DNA from: Halobacillus litoralis
Lineage (GTDB): Bacteria > Bacillota > Bacilli > Bacillales > Halobacillaceae
Assembly (NCBI RefSeq): GCF_020524085.2
Contig: NZ_CP129016.1
Location: forward strand, 2,784,001 to 2,848,000
DNA length: 64,000 nucleotides
Direction of reading: 5' to 3'
Shown in pieces: positions 26,670-36,377 of the stretch. Every line of letters starts with the position of its first letter. The stretch's first letter is position 1. Under the pieces are notes generated by a model. It saw only the letters and a program-made list of their open reading frames with translations. It searched no databases and had not been told where the DNA came from. The translations under genes were made by a program, and so were the position numbers.

Positions 26670-27377
26670 ATGGAACCACAATCAAAAGAAGAACGAGTAC
26701 ATCACGTATTCGAAAAAATTTATGAACGATATGACAGTATGAATTCAATCATTTCCTTTCAACAACACCGGTTATGGCGTAAAGATGTCATGAAACGAAT
26801 GGGTGTGAAAGAGGGTGACCATGCACTTGATGTCTGCTGTGGTACGGGTGATTGGACGATGGCATTAGCGAATGAAGTCGGAACAGAGGGAAAAGTCATT
26901 GGCCTTGACTTCAGTGAAAACATGTTATCAGTCGGTATAAAGAAAAAGCTTGCAGGCAGAGTCAAGCAAGTCGAATTCCAACATGGGAATGCTATGAGTT
27001 TGCCCTATGAAGATCACCAGTTCGACTTTGTCACGATTGGCTTTGGATTACGAAATGTACCAGATTATCGACAAGTATTAAAGGAAATGTATCGTGTTGT
27101 AAAACCTGGAGGCAAAGTGGTCTGTTTGGAAACATCACAACCGACCAATCCACTCTTCAAAAAAATCTATTATTTCTATTTCGGTAAGATCATGCCCGTA
27201 TTCGGAAAGCTTTTCGCCAAAAGTTATCAGGAATACAGCTGGCTTCACGAATCAGCCAAAGACTTTCCTGGTAAAAAGGAACTGAAAGAGATGTTTGAAG
27301 AAGTCGGATTCACAAAGGTAACAGTAAAATCCTATACGGGCGGCGTTGCAGCCATGCATATGGGGGAAAAGCAATAA
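26670..27377 (+). CDS. menG: Demethylmenaquinone methyltransferase (MenG/UbiE)
   Basis: SAM-dependent last step of menaquinone synthesis. 235 residues with the SAM-binding [12 protein letters not shown] near 49-60, GLDFSENML, and the UbiE signatures [16 protein letters not shown] [12 protein letters not shown] and [15 protein letters not shown] 26670 with GAAGAAGGG upstream. It lies between the two heptaprenyl synthase subunits, as in B. subtilis. Confidence 0.94.
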   Translation: MEPQSKEERVHHVFEKIYERYDSMNSIISFQQHRLWRKDVMKRMGVKEGDHALDVCCGTGDWTMALANEVGTEGKVIGLDFSENMLSVGIKKKLAGRVKQVEFQHGNAMSLPYEDHQFDFVTIGFGLRNVPDYRQVLKEMYRVVKPGGKVVCLETSQPTNPLFKKIYYFYFGKIMPVFGKLFAKSYQEYSWLHESAKDFPGKKELKEMFEEVGFTKVTVKSYTGGVAAMHMGEKQ

Positions 27378-27393
27378 CTAAGGATGAAATGCC

Positions 27394-28365
27394 ATGAAAC
27401 TAGCAATGATTTATTCTTTTCTTAAAAATGATTTAGCGGTAATCGAAGAGGCTGTAAACGACACGATTCAATCTGACAACCCAGTACTCAGGGAAGCGTC
27501 CAGCCAATTGTTACAAGCAGGAGGGAAACGCATCCGTCCTGTCTTTGTCTTGCTAGGCGGTAAATTCGGGGATTATGATATCGAGCGAATGAAAGCAGTC
27601 GCTGTTTCTTTGGAACTTATACATACTGCATCCCTTGTCCATGATGATGTCATTGATGAAGCTGAGCTGAGGCGAGGAGAACCGACGATCAAATCACGAT
27701 GGGATAATCGGATAGCTATGTACACAGGAGACTATATTTTTGCGAGGTCACTCGAGAATTTATCTGTCCTTGAAAACCCACGTGCTCATCAAATTCTTGC
27801 CGGCACAATGGTCGAATTATGTTTAGGGGAGATTGAACAGATTCGGGATAAATATAACATCGAGCAGAACCTTCGCACCTACCTCAGAAGGATCAAAAGG
27901 AAAACCGCATTGCTCATCGCTGCCAGCTGTAGGCTTGGTGCCATAGCTGCAAATGCAGATCCTGCTCATGAGCGTGCGCTTTATCAGTATGGGTATTACG
28001 TCGGGATGTCCTATCAAATTATCGACGATGTTCTCGATTTTACAGCATCTGAGAAAGAATTAGGGAAACCTGCAGGCAGTGATCTTCTTCAAGGGAATAT
28101 TACTCTACCCGTACTTTTTTCTATGGAGGATCCTGAGTTCAAAAGGGAATTGGAACTTGTTTTTCAGCAGAAAGAAGATTTGAACGCGGAACAACTTGAA
28201 CCCTTGATTGAGAGAGTCCAGTCCAATGGTTCGATTGAACGGTCACTGGAACTGAGCGATCGTTATTTGAAAAAAGCTTATCAAGCCTTGAACAAATTAC
28301 CGGCGAACCGTGCAAAACAGACCCTCAAAGGGATTGCGAAGTATATTGGTAAAAGAAGGGCATAA
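27394..28365 (+). CDS. hepT: Heptaprenyl diphosphate synthase component II
   Basis: The catalytic trans-prenyltransferase subunit: adds IPP units to farnesyl diphosphate. 323 residues with the first Asp-rich motif DDVIDEAELRRG near 88, GGKRIRP at 49-55 and the second Asp-rich motif DDVLDF near 216. Works with HepS; the product is used by MenA and methylated by MenG. 16 bp after menG. Confidence 0.95.
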   Translation: MKLAMIYSFLKNDLAVIEEAVNDTIQSDNPVLREASSQLLQAGGKRIRPVFVLLGGKFGDYDIERMKAVAVSLELIHTASLVHDDVIDEAELRRGEPTIKSRWDNRIAMYTGDYIFARSLENLSVLENPRAHQILAGTMVELCLGEIEQIRDKYNIEQNLRTYLRRIKRKTALLIAASCRLGAIAANADPAHERALYQYGYYVGMSYQIIDDVLDFTASEKELGKPAGSDLLQGNITLPVLFSMEDPEFKRELELVFQQKEDLNAEQLEPLIERVQSNGSIERSLELSDRYLKKAYQALNKLPANRAKQTLKGIAKYIGKRRA

Positions 28366-28389
28366 ATCTATTGCCTTTCTTGCCTTTGT

Positions 28390-28418
28390 TTGATAGACTT
28401 TTTTATGGCACTTATTAA
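28390..28418 (+). promoter_or_regulatory. SigA promoter of ndk
   Basis: TTGATA at 28390-28395, 17-bp spacer, TATTAA at 28413-28418. Confidence 0.65.
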
Positions 28419-28429
28419 AAGCGCTTTCA
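28416..28429 (+). promoter_or_regulatory. cre-like operator overlapping the ndk promoter
   Basis: TAAAAGCGCTTTCA matches the cre consensus except A for G at position 2. It overlaps the -10 box and start region, a placement that would repress ndk when CcpA binds. Confidence 0.5.
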
Positions 28430-28456
28430 CACTATACATAAGATGAGGTGTTTGTC

Positions 28457-28903
28457 ATGGAAAAGACTTTTTTGATGGTTAAGCCAGATGGTGTACAACG
28501 CAATTTGATCGGTGACATTACAGCAAGATTTGAACGCAAAGGGTTTAAACTAGCAGGGGCCAAATTGATGGCTATTCCTACAGAACTTGCAGAAGAGCAT
28601 TATGGTGAACATAAGGAAAGACCATTCTTCGGTGAGCTGGTAGAATTCATTACATCAGGTCCTGTCTTCGCTATGGTTTGGGAAGGCGAAGATGTAATTG
28701 CAACTGCACGTACAATGATGGGAGCTACAAAACCTGCTGAAGCTGCACCGGGAACCATCCGTGGTGATTATGGTGTAACAGTTGGGAAAAACGTCATCCA
28801 TGGCTCTGATTCGAAAGAAAGTGCTGAAAGAGAAATCGGTTTGTTCTTTGATGAAAAAGAACTCGTCGATTATGAAAAAGATTCACTCAACTGGATCTAC
28901 TAA
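28457..28903 (+). CDS. ndk: Nucleoside diphosphate kinase
   Basis: Transfers the gamma-phosphate between NTPs and NDPs through a phospho-His. 148 residues: [22 protein letters not shown] and the active-site NVIHGSDS near 113-120. ATG 28457 with GAGGTG upstream. As in B. subtilis it lies between hepT and cheR, but here a terminator and a repeat element separate it from cheR. Confidence 0.96.
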   Translation: MEKTFLMVKPDGVQRNLIGDITARFERKGFKLAGAKLMAIPTELAEEHYGEHKERPFFGELVEFITSGPVFAMVWEGEDVIATARTMMGATKPAEAAPGTIRGDYGVTVGKNVIHGSDSKESAEREIGLFFDEKELVDYEKDSLNWIY

Positions 28904-28905
28904 AG

Positions 28906-28935
28906 AAAAAGCCACCCTCCAAGGTGGCTTTTTTT
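28906..28935 (+). terminator. Intrinsic terminator after ndk
   Basis: Stem AAAAAGCCACC / GGTGGCTTTTTTT. Confidence 0.92.
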
Positions 28936-28975
28936 ATTTCATTAACAAAAAATGCTATTACACAATATGGCAGGA

Positions 28976-29175
28976 TTATGAGACTCGATTTTGTGATGTT
29001 TTCGGGTTTGTTGCAATGTTGGGGTTGGGCGTCAGGGGTGGCTGGGATGCTACTCTCTTTCCTGCGGGGGTGACGGAGAGCCTCCTCGAGCTAAAGCTCT
29101 GCGGGCTCTCTCCAGCTCATCCATTCCCCGTAGCCTCCATCCACTCAACAAAAGTCTCGAAACGGAGTATTTAAG
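28976..29175. repeat. Dispersed palindromic repeat (copy C)
   Basis: The right end (CATCCACTCAACAAAAGTCT, then CGAAAC) is the reverse complement of the left end of copy A. The middle holds GAGAGCCTCCTCGAGC and CATTCCCCGTAGCC, as in the other copies. The left end is diverged. No gene is seen between it and cheR. Confidence 0.7.
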
Positions 29176-29270
29176 ATAAGGGAGCTTTTGGTGGATCATG
29201 GTAGTTACTCGTTTACAACCTGACGATGCTGGAGTACGCTTATATGGAATAAGCAGAGGGAGTTTTTGGG

Positions 29271-30050
29271 ATGAGTCAGGATTACATACAATTCATAGAG
29301 AAAGTTCATCGTAAGACAGGGGTAGATTTATCACAGTACAAGGAAGCTCAAATGAAGCGACGACTGACTTCATTGAGGGACAAGCGGGGCCATCATGATT
29401 TCAATAGCTATTACAATGCCCTTGAGAACGATTCATTGTTGTTGGATGAATTATTAGATCGTATGACCATCAATGTGTCTGAATTTTACCGGAACAGGAA
29501 GAGGTTTGAAGTACTTGAACAAAAAGTCATTCCGTATTTGCTACGAAAAAAGAAGAAGTTACGGATATGGAGTGCCGCATGCTCCACAGGCGAGGAACCG
29601 TATACGTTGGCTATGATATTGAATAGATACATGTCTCTTCATCAAGTAGAGATCCTGGCGACAGATCTCGACGGTAATGCCTTGGAGAAGGCTGAACAAG
29701 CCTTGTACCATGAAAGGTCATTGAAGGAAGTATCACCTGAGATACTTAGAAAATACTTTAGAAAAGAAGGTAGCTCTTATCGAGTAGTTGATGAGATAAG
29801 AAATAGTGTCAACTTTAAAAAGCATAATCTTTTAGCTGACCGTTACCAAAAGGATTTTGATCTCATCGTCTGTCGTAATGTGATGATTTATTTTACGGAA
29901 GAAGCGAAAAAGACCATCTACAAAAATTTCAGCCATTCTCTTGTAGAAGGTGGGATCTTTTTTGTTGGAAGCACGGAGCAGATTTTTTCTCCACAAACTC
30001 ATGGATTTGAAGTTTATGACACGTTTTTTTATAAAAAATGGCAAAAATAA
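29271..30050 (+). CDS. cheR: Chemotaxis protein methyltransferase CheR
   Basis: Methylates glutamates of chemoreceptors with SAM. 259 residues: N-terminal helical domain to about 75 (TINVSEFYRN), then the methyltransferase fold with WSAACSTGEEPYTLAM, ATDLDGNAL and DLIVCRNVMIYF. Its place just before aroC is the B. subtilis arrangement. Confidence 0.95.
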   Translation: MSQDYIQFIEKVHRKTGVDLSQYKEAQMKRRLTSLRDKRGHHDFNSYYNALENDSLLLDELLDRMTINVSEFYRNRKRFEVLEQKVIPYLLRKKKKLRIWSAACSTGEEPYTLAMILNRYMSLHQVEILATDLDGNALEKAEQALYHERSLKEVSPEILRKYFRKEGSSYRVVDEIRNSVNFKKHNLLADRYQKDFDLIVCRNVMIYFTEEAKKTIYKNFSHSLVEGGIFFVGSTEQIFSPQTHGFEVYDTFFYKKWQK

Positions 30051-30097
30051 GTGACCGGAAACGCTTTCTAATCTTATTTTATAAAAATTCCGATATT

Positions 30098-30126
30098 TTG
30101 ACGACACAAATTTACATCCATATGAT
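30098..30126 (+). promoter_or_regulatory. SigA promoter of the aro operon
   Basis: TTGACG at 30098-30103, 17-bp spacer, TATGAT at 30121-30126. The leader has a small CCCC-tacat-GGGG hairpin before the RBS. Too few GAG/TAG triplets for a TRAP site. Confidence 0.7.
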
Positions 30127-30188
30127 ATAGTAGTATCTAAAATTTAGAACAGCCCCTACATGGGGATGAATACATAGGAGGTACGTTT

Positions 30189-31358
30189 ATGCGCTACTTG
30201 ACCGCTGGTGAATCACATGGAAAGCAATTGACAACGATTATCGAAGGAATCCCCTCTCATCTTCCTTTACTGAGAGAACAAATAAATGAATCATTGATCA
30301 GACGCCAAGGCGGATATGGGCGTGGGAAGCGTATGCAAATTGAAAAAGATTTAGTTGAAATAACAAGCGGAGTTCGTCATGGATACACTCTTGGCTCTCC
30401 AATCACTCTAGTTGTAAATAATGATGACTTTAAACATTGGACAGATATTATGGGAGAGGACCCTCTGCCTGAGGATACGCAAAAGATCCGTCGAACTGTG
30501 ACCAAGCCTCGCCCAGGTCATGCAGATTTGAATGGTGGAATGAAATACGGCCATCGAGATATGAGGAATGTACTCGAACGTTCCTCAGCAAGGGAAACGG
30601 CAGCACGTGTCGGGGCAGGTGCTGTTGCCAAGGTGCTTTTGAAAGAACTGGGCATTGAAGTGACAGGCTATGTGCGTGAAATCGCAGGCATTGTGTCAGA
30701 GGTTGATGAAAACCTAACTTTACAACAACGCAGAGAAATTTCAGAAGCTTCTCCTGTTCGTACTTTTGACGAAGAAGCGGCAAAAAAAATGATGACCGCC
30801 ATTGATGAAGCAAAGAAAGAAGGAGACTCGATTGGTGGGGTTACTGAGGTGTATGTAGAAGGAATGCCACCTGGAATCGGTTCTTATGTTCAATATGATC
30901 GCAAGCTGGATGCAAAAATTGCAGGCTCTGTGATGAGTATTAATGCCTATAAAGGTGTTGAATTCGGGATCGGTTTTGAAGCCGCTCGTAGAAACGGAAG
31001 CGAGGTTCATGATGAGATCTTATGGAACGAGGAACGTGGATATTACCGTCGTACCAATCGACTAGGTGGGTTTGAAGGTGGAATGACGACGGGAATGCCG
31101 ATTGTTGTAAAAGGGGTCATGAAGCCGATTCCTACCTTGTACAAACCGTTACAGAGTGTAGATATTGAAACGAAAGAACCGTTTAACGCAAGTATAGAAC
31201 GCTCCGATTCTTGTGCTGTTCCGGCCGCTTCTGTTGTGATGGAGCATATCGTTGCTTTTGAACTGGCTAAAGCCATAACAGATGAATTTCCAGCTGACTA
31301 CTTCCCGCGTCTAAAACGTGCTGTTGACGATTACCGCAAGGAAGTACGTGAATTTTAA
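30189..31358 (+). CDS. aroC: Chorismate synthase
   Basis: Last shikimate step: EPSP to chorismate with reduced FMN. 389 residues; signatures GESHGKQL at 7-14, RRQGGYGRG, and [15 protein letters not shown]. Called aroF in B. subtilis. RBS AGGAGG. aroB overlaps by one base (TAATG). Confidence 0.96.
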   Translation: MRYLTAGESHGKQLTTIIEGIPSHLPLLREQINESLIRRQGGYGRGKRMQIEKDLVEITSGVRHGYTLGSPITLVVNNDDFKHWTDIMGEDPLPEDTQKIRRTVTKPRPGHADLNGGMKYGHRDMRNVLERSSARETAARVGAGAVAKVLLKELGIEVTGYVREIAGIVSEVDENLTLQQRREISEASPVRTFDEEAAKKMMTAIDEAKKEGDSIGGVTEVYVEGMPPGIGSYVQYDRKLDAKIAGSVMSINAYKGVEFGIGFEAARRNGSEVHDEILWNEERGYYRRTNRLGGFEGGMTTGMPIVVKGVMKPIPTLYKPLQSVDIETKEPFNASIERSDSCAVPAASVVMEHIVAFELAKAITDEFPADYFPRLKRAVDDYRKEVREF

Positions 31359-32437
31359 TGGCTTCTGTTACGGTCCGATCAAGCAGTCATGACTATGAAG
31401 TTTTGATTGGAAAAGGTCTACGTCATGGTTTGGGTGAGTTTATTTCATCTAACTATACTTCTATATTAGTCATTACAGACAGCACGGTGAAGGATTATTA
31501 CTTGCAGGATGTGAAAAAAAGCTTACCAGAAACAGTTCCTGTATTTACGGCAGTAGTGCCTTCAGGAGAGTCTTCGAAAAGTATGGAAAGGTATGAAGAG
31601 CTCCTTGACATTTGTGTGGACGTGAAATTAGATCGCAAATCTCTCATCGTCGCCCTGGGTGGGGGGATGATTGGAGATTTGGCAGGGTTTGTAGCATCGA
31701 CCTATTTACGAGGGATTGATTATATCCAGATGCCTACTACGATCTTAGCTCATGACAGCAGTGTGGGTGGTAAAGTGGCCATCAATCATCCTAAAGGAAA
31801 GAATTTAATTGGTTCGTTTTATCATCCCGTGCAAGTCATCTATGACATGGAAACGATCGAAACCTTGCCGGAGAGTGAACTACGCTCCGGATATGGGGAA
31901 GTTATCAAACATGCTTTTCTCAGTGACGAAGAATGGGCACACCGCCTGTTAAAAGGGTCGCTCTCCAAAAGTTCAGGTGACAAGTTAGAGAGTGATTTAA
32001 TGAAAGGGATTCAAGTGAAGGCTTCGATTGTAGAGAAGGATGAAAGAGAAGCTGGAATTAGGAAATACTTGAATTTAGGTCATACCCTTGCTCATGCGAT
32101 TGAAGCGGAGCTGGGTTACGGGGAAATCACTCACGGTGAAGCTGTCGCTGTCGGTCTTTTGTTTATGATGAAGTTGAGTAACGATCTTAAAGGGGCGCAG
32201 CTTCCTATACAAGCCTATAAGGAATGGTTGGATAGAAATAACTATCCAGTTTCCGTTTTATCGAAAATCCGTCCCGATCGAATGGTGGAAAAGATGATGT
32301 TGGATAAGAAGACCCTTCGGCGGAAAATCAATTTTGTCCTACTTCATGAACTGAGTGATCCGTATGTTGTGGAAGTCGAGAAAGAGCAACTACTAGAACA
32401 AATGTCCCTTTTAATAAACGAGGTGAGTGGAGAATGA
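31358..32437 (+). CDS. aroB: 3-dehydroquinate synthase
   Basis: Second shikimate step, DAHP to dehydroquinate, using NAD and a metal. 359 residues with ALGGGMIGDLAGFVAS near 97, PTTILAHDSSVGGKVAIN, and the metal ligands in GYGEVIKH, LNLGHTLAHAIE and HGEAVAVG. Starts inside the aroC stop; aroH overlaps its end by ATGA. Confidence 0.95.
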   Translation: MASVTVRSSSHDYEVLIGKGLRHGLGEFISSNYTSILVITDSTVKDYYLQDVKKSLPETVPVFTAVVPSGESSKSMERYEELLDICVDVKLDRKSLIVALGGGMIGDLAGFVASTYLRGIDYIQMPTTILAHDSSVGGKVAINHPKGKNLIGSFYHPVQVIYDMETIETLPESELRSGYGEVIKHAFLSDEEWAHRLLKGSLSKSSGDKLESDLMKGIQVKASIVEKDEREAGIRKYLNLGHTLAHAIEAELGYGEITHGEAVAVGLLFMMKLSNDLKGAQLPIQAYKEWLDRNNYPVSVLSKIRPDRMVEKMMLDKKTLRRKINFVLLHELSDPYVVEVEKEQLLEQMSLLINEVSGE

Positions 32438-32800
32438 TGATTCGAGGTGTAAGGGGAGCAACAACGGTTGAAAAAAAATGAACATGATGAAATTGTAGAA
32501 CAATCCTATCAGTTGCTCCGAGATGTCATAGCTTCCAATCATATAGAAGCAACGGATGTCGTGTCTGTCTATTTTACAGTGACGGAAGACCTGGATGATG
32601 CCTTTCCTGCAAAGTCCCTTAGAAAAATAGATGGATGGACATATGTACCCGTCATGTGCATGCGGGAAATTCCGGTACCTGGTAGTCTAAAGAAGTGTAT
32701 CAGGGTCATGGTGACCGTCCAGACGGGAATCGCCCAAAAAGATATCCAGCACATCTATCATAATCATGCAAAACAACTGAGGCCAGATTTAAAGAGTTGA
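32434..32800 (+). pseudogene. aroH: Chorismate mutase AroH, frameshifted
   Basis: Chorismate to prephenate. The N-terminus MMIRGVRGATTVEK (ATG 32434, overlapping aroB by ATGA) matches B. subtilis AroH, then stops after 15 codons. The rest (KNEHDEIVEQS to RPDLKS) continues in the next frame from about 32468. The join is a run of eight A (32471-32478) where seven restore the frame. Active-site segments KCIRVMVTVQT and FPAKSLR are intact. Either an extra A in the sequence or a slippery site. Confidence 0.88.
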
Positions 32801-32813
32801 GAGGAGTATCCCA

Positions 32814-33913
32814 ATGAAAGCCAAAGACATTCTAAAAAATATGAAACCATACAAACCTGGGAAAGGTATTGAGGAAGTAAAGAAGGAATTCGGTTTGGAT
32901 CGGATCGTGAAACTTGCCTCTAATGAGAATCCATTCGGTTTTTTCCCCTGTGGTGGAGAAAGAATTGCCGAAACTGATTTCGAATTTAGAAATCTATCCT
33001 GATGGATATGGCGCAGAAATTAGAAAGAAAGTCGCCCGTTTCATCGGTGTGGAAGAAAACCAATTGATTTTCGGGAATGGGTCAGACGAAGTGGTTCAAA
33101 TCATTTGTCGCACGTTCCTCGAGCCAGGTGCCAATACAGTCATGGCGACACCGACGTTTCCGCAGTACCGGCACAATGCTTTGATTGAAGGTGCAGAGGT
33201 CAGAGAAGTCCCTCTGATCGATGGTCACCATGACTTAGACGGCATGCTTCAAAATATCGATGAACAAACGCGTGTCCTGTGGATTTGCACTCCGAATAAT
33301 CCGACAGGTGTCCATATCGATCAAGCCACACTACAGTCGGTTCTGGAACAAACTCCTGATCACGTTCTTGTTGTTATCGATGAAGCGTATTACGAATATT
33401 TGGAAGCGGATGATGCCTTTGATTCTGTAGAAGCATTGAATCATTATCCTAACTTGATGGTACTTCGTACTTTCTCTAAAGCTTACGGTTTAGCAGGTTT
33501 GCGAATTGGCTATGGTATCGGCCATCCAGAGGTCATTCAAATTCTTGAGCCATCCCGGGAGCCCTTCAACACGTCAACGGTTGCACAAGCGGCTGCTCTC
33601 TTAGCTTTGGATGACCAGAAGTTCATTGAAGAAACCGTTCAAGAAAACCAGAAAAATAAAAAAGCTTTAATGCAATTCTGTGATGATCATGGATTGAAAT
33701 ATTTTGATACCCAGGCCAATTTCCTTTTGATTCATTTGCCTTGCAGTGGTGATGAAATGTTTGAATACTTGTTGACCAAAGGGTTTATCGTTCGCTCCGG
33801 GGGAAGCGTTAGGTTTACCGAATACCATCCGGTTGACCATTGGGAAGAAAGAAGACATGCAGGAGATCCAGGAAGCGATGAAACAAAAGCTTGCTTCTGT
33901 CGGTGAACAATGA
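32814..33913 (+). pseudogene. hisC: Histidinol-phosphate aminotransferase HisC, two frameshifts
   Basis: PLP aminotransferase for histidine, and in Bacillus also for Phe/Tyr, which explains its place in the aro operon. About 365 residues if repaired. Frame 1 covers [18 protein letters not shown] to LASNENPFG; frame 2 resumes at [11 protein letters not shown]; frame 3 at LGLPNTIRLTIGKKEDM. The joins are T6 at 32939-32944 (five expected) and G5 at 33799-33803 (four expected). PLP motifs are present (GNGSDE, NNPTG, TFSKAYGLAGLRIGY). The repaired stop overlaps tyrA by ATGA, as expected for an intact operon. Confidence 0.92.
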
Positions 33914-35010
33914 AGCAGAAAATACTCATCGTTGGTTTAGGACTCATCGGTGGTTCCATAGCTATGAACGTCTCTAAGAAAGAGGATGTATTTATCATTG
34001 GAATGGACGGGGATGACGAAACCCTCAACATGGCTTTGAAGCAAGGGGTCATCGATCAGGCCTCTTTCAACTTTGAAGAATCTGCTCAGGAAGCGGATAT
34101 CTGTATTTTAGCCACGCCTATTTCCATTACCATCGATTACATCCATAAACTCGAGTCTATGGATTTGAAAAAACCGTTACTAGTGACAGACGTGTCGTCT
34201 GTGAAAAACCAAGTGCTTGAAGCGGCGAACAGATTATCACACCCTCTTCTCTCCTTCGTAGGGGGACACCCGATGGCAGGTTCGCACAAACATGGCTATA
34301 CAGCTGCCAAACCCCACTTGTTCGAGAATGCGATTTATGTGTTGACTCCGTCCGTTCATGCAGATGAAAAGGAAGCGGAAGTGATTAAGGATTTGTTATC
34401 AGAAACGAAGGCTCGTTTCGTTACCTTCACGACTCAAGAACATGATGAGATGACCGCGGTCATCTCTCATTTTCCGCATCTGATCGCTTCTTCTCTCGTC
34501 CATCAAGCAAAAGAGTGGGAAGTTACACACCCATATATTAAACAGATGGCAGCCGGGGGATTCAAAGACATTACTAGAATCGCCTCTAGTAATCCGAAAT
34601 TGTGGCAGGATATTTTCTTTCAAAATAAAAAGCTCCTCATTTCCATGCTTGATGACTGGATTGGGGAAATGGAGAGGATAAGAACCTACCTTTCCGAAGG
34701 GGAGAAAGAGAAGACTTACAAGTATTTGTCCGATGCTAAATTGTACAGAGATGGTCTTCCAATGAAAGACAAAGGAGCTATCCCTTCTTTCTATGACATC
34801 TATGTGGATATTCATGACCAACCAGGTGCGATCCGGGATGTGATCGGAATCTTAGCTGAAGAAGCGATCAGCATTAAAAATATCCAAATCCTCGAAATTC
34901 GAGAAGGGATCACCGGGGTGCTTAGAATCAGCTTTGCTACAAATGAAGAACAATCGAAGAGTAAAGAAATATTAGATCATTATCAATATGAGGTGATGAT
35001 CCAGCAGTAG
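33910..35010 (+). CDS. tyrA: Prephenate dehydrogenase
   Basis: NAD-dependent oxidative decarboxylation of prephenate to hydroxyphenylpyruvate for tyrosine. 366 residues: GLGLIGGSIA at 9-18, the catalytic region VGGHPMAGSHKHGY, and a C-terminal ACT domain (from about 298, YVDIHDQPGAIRDVIG) that should bind tyrosine as feedback inhibitor. Confidence 0.94.
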   Translation: MKQKILIVGLGLIGGSIAMNVSKKEDVFIIGMDGDDETLNMALKQGVIDQASFNFEESAQEADICILATPISITIDYIHKLESMDLKKPLLVTDVSSVKNQVLEAANRLSHPLLSFVGGHPMAGSHKHGYTAAKPHLFENAIYVLTPSVHADEKEAEVIKDLLSETKARFVTFTTQEHDEMTAVISHFPHLIASSLVHQAKEWEVTHPYIKQMAAGGFKDITRIASSNPKLWQDIFFQNKKLLISMLDDWIGEMERIRTYLSEGEKEKTYKYLSDAKLYRDGLPMKDKGAIPSFYDIYVDIHDQPGAIRDVIGILAEEAISIKNIQILEIREGITGVLRISFATNEEQSKSKEILDHYQYEVMIQQ

Positions 35011-35022
35011 AGGAGGATTCCT

Positions 35023-36312
35023 ATGTCTAGCATTGAGTTGAAACCTACAGATAAACGACTAAACGGAGACTTATCTGTACCTGGAGATAAATCCATCTCC
35101 CACCGATCCGTCATCTTCTCAGCATTGGCGGAAGGAACTTCTGTCATTACGAATTTTCTTACCGGTGAAGATTGCTTGAGAACCGTCGAAGCCTTCCGTC
35201 TCATGGGGGTTAATATCGAGCAAGAAGGGAATAAAATCACGGTTCATGGAAAAGGGATTTCCCACCTAAGCGAACCTTCCCAACCAATCAATTTTGGAAA
35301 TTCAGGGACAACGGCCCGGTTAATGAGCGGGGTGCTTGCAGGGCTTCCTTTATTTACGACAGCATTCGGAGACGAGTCATTGTCCAAGCGTCCCATGGAC
35401 CGGGTCATCCAACCGCTTCGTGTCATGGGAGCAGACATACAGGGGCGTGAAAATGATTCTTTGCTGCCACTTGCCTTCCGAGGTAAAAAGCTTGTAGGGA
35501 CCCGTCACGAATTGACAGTGAAAAGTGCTCAAGTGAAGTCTGCATTGCTTTTAGCCGGAATGCTTGCAGAGGGTGAAACAGAAGTGATAGAGCTTGGGGA
35601 AACAAGAAATCATACGGAAATGCTTCTTCCTGAATTCGGAGTGGATGTAGAAGTTGAAGGAAGATCTATCAAAATCCAGGGCGGACAAAAGCCTAGTGCT
35701 TCTGATATCAAAGTTCCAGGGGACATCTCTTCGGCAGCCTTTTTCCTAGTCGCCGCTTCCATTGTTCCTGATAGTGAATTAGTGATTCGGGATGTCGGGC
35801 TCAATCCAACCCGTGACGGAATTGTAAAAGCATTGAAAGATATGGGAGCGAATATAGAGGTCCAGGTACATACTCATATTGGCAGTGAACCTGTTGGTGA
35901 TATCGTTGTCCGTCATGGTCAACTGAAAGGAATGACGTTAGAAGGCGATCTCATACCGAACGTGATTGATGAAATCCCGATCCTTGCTTTGGCAGCGACG
36001 CAAGCTGAAGGGAAAACAATCATTAAAGATGCGGAGGAACTGCGTTTCAAGGAAACAGATCGAATTGAGGCCGTTGTTGAAACGCTCTCTAAATTAGGAG
36101 CAGATATCCAAGCCCAGGAAGATGGGATGGTTATCCAGGGAGGTACAACTCTAAATGGTGGGACCATCGATTCTTATGGAGATCACCGTATAGGTATGAT
36201 GGGTGCAATTGCCTCCTTAATTTGTGAAAGTGGTGTCACAGTTAGGAACAAAGAATGTATTAATATTTCTTATCCATCATTTTTCAATGACTTAAATCAA
36301 GTCTTGAACTAA
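35023..36312 (+). CDS. aroA: 3-phosphoshikimate 1-carboxyvinyltransferase (EPSP synthase)
   Basis: Adds enolpyruvyl to shikimate 3-phosphate. 429 residues: PGDKSISHRSVI near 20-31, GNSGTTARLMSG near 90, LFTTAFGDESLSKRPMDR, and RFKETDRIEA. Called aroE in B. subtilis. Last recognised gene of the aro set; RBS GAGGAGG. Confidence 0.96.
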   Translation: MSSIELKPTDKRLNGDLSVPGDKSISHRSVIFSALAEGTSVITNFLTGEDCLRTVEAFRLMGVNIEQEGNKITVHGKGISHLSEPSQPINFGNSGTTARLMSGVLAGLPLFTTAFGDESLSKRPMDRVIQPLRVMGADIQGRENDSLLPLAFRGKKLVGTRHELTVKSAQVKSALLLAGMLAEGETEVIELGETRNHTEMLLPEFGVDVEVEGRSIKIQGGQKPSASDIKVPGDISSAAFFLVAASIVPDSELVIRDVGLNPTRDGIVKALKDMGANIEVQVHTHIGSEPVGDIVVRHGQLKGMTLEGDLIPNVIDEIPILALAATQAEGKTIIKDAEELRFKETDRIEAVVETLSKLGADIQAQEDGMVIQGGTTLNGGTIDSYGDHRIGMMGAIASLICESGVTVRNKECINISYPSFFNDLNQVLN

Positions 36313-36377
36313 ATTAACTTCATAGTTTATGTAAAGCTCTCATACGATATAAAAAGCCTACTTGGAGGTTTAGTCGT

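Noticed and set aside
30055..30075. cre-like GGAAACGCTTTC near the aro promoter
   Set aside because: Only the core matches; both outer positions of the consensus fail on each side.
30121..30188. TRAP binding site in the aroC leader
   Set aside because: Only two or three TAG triplets occur; TRAP needs about nine to eleven with regular spacing.
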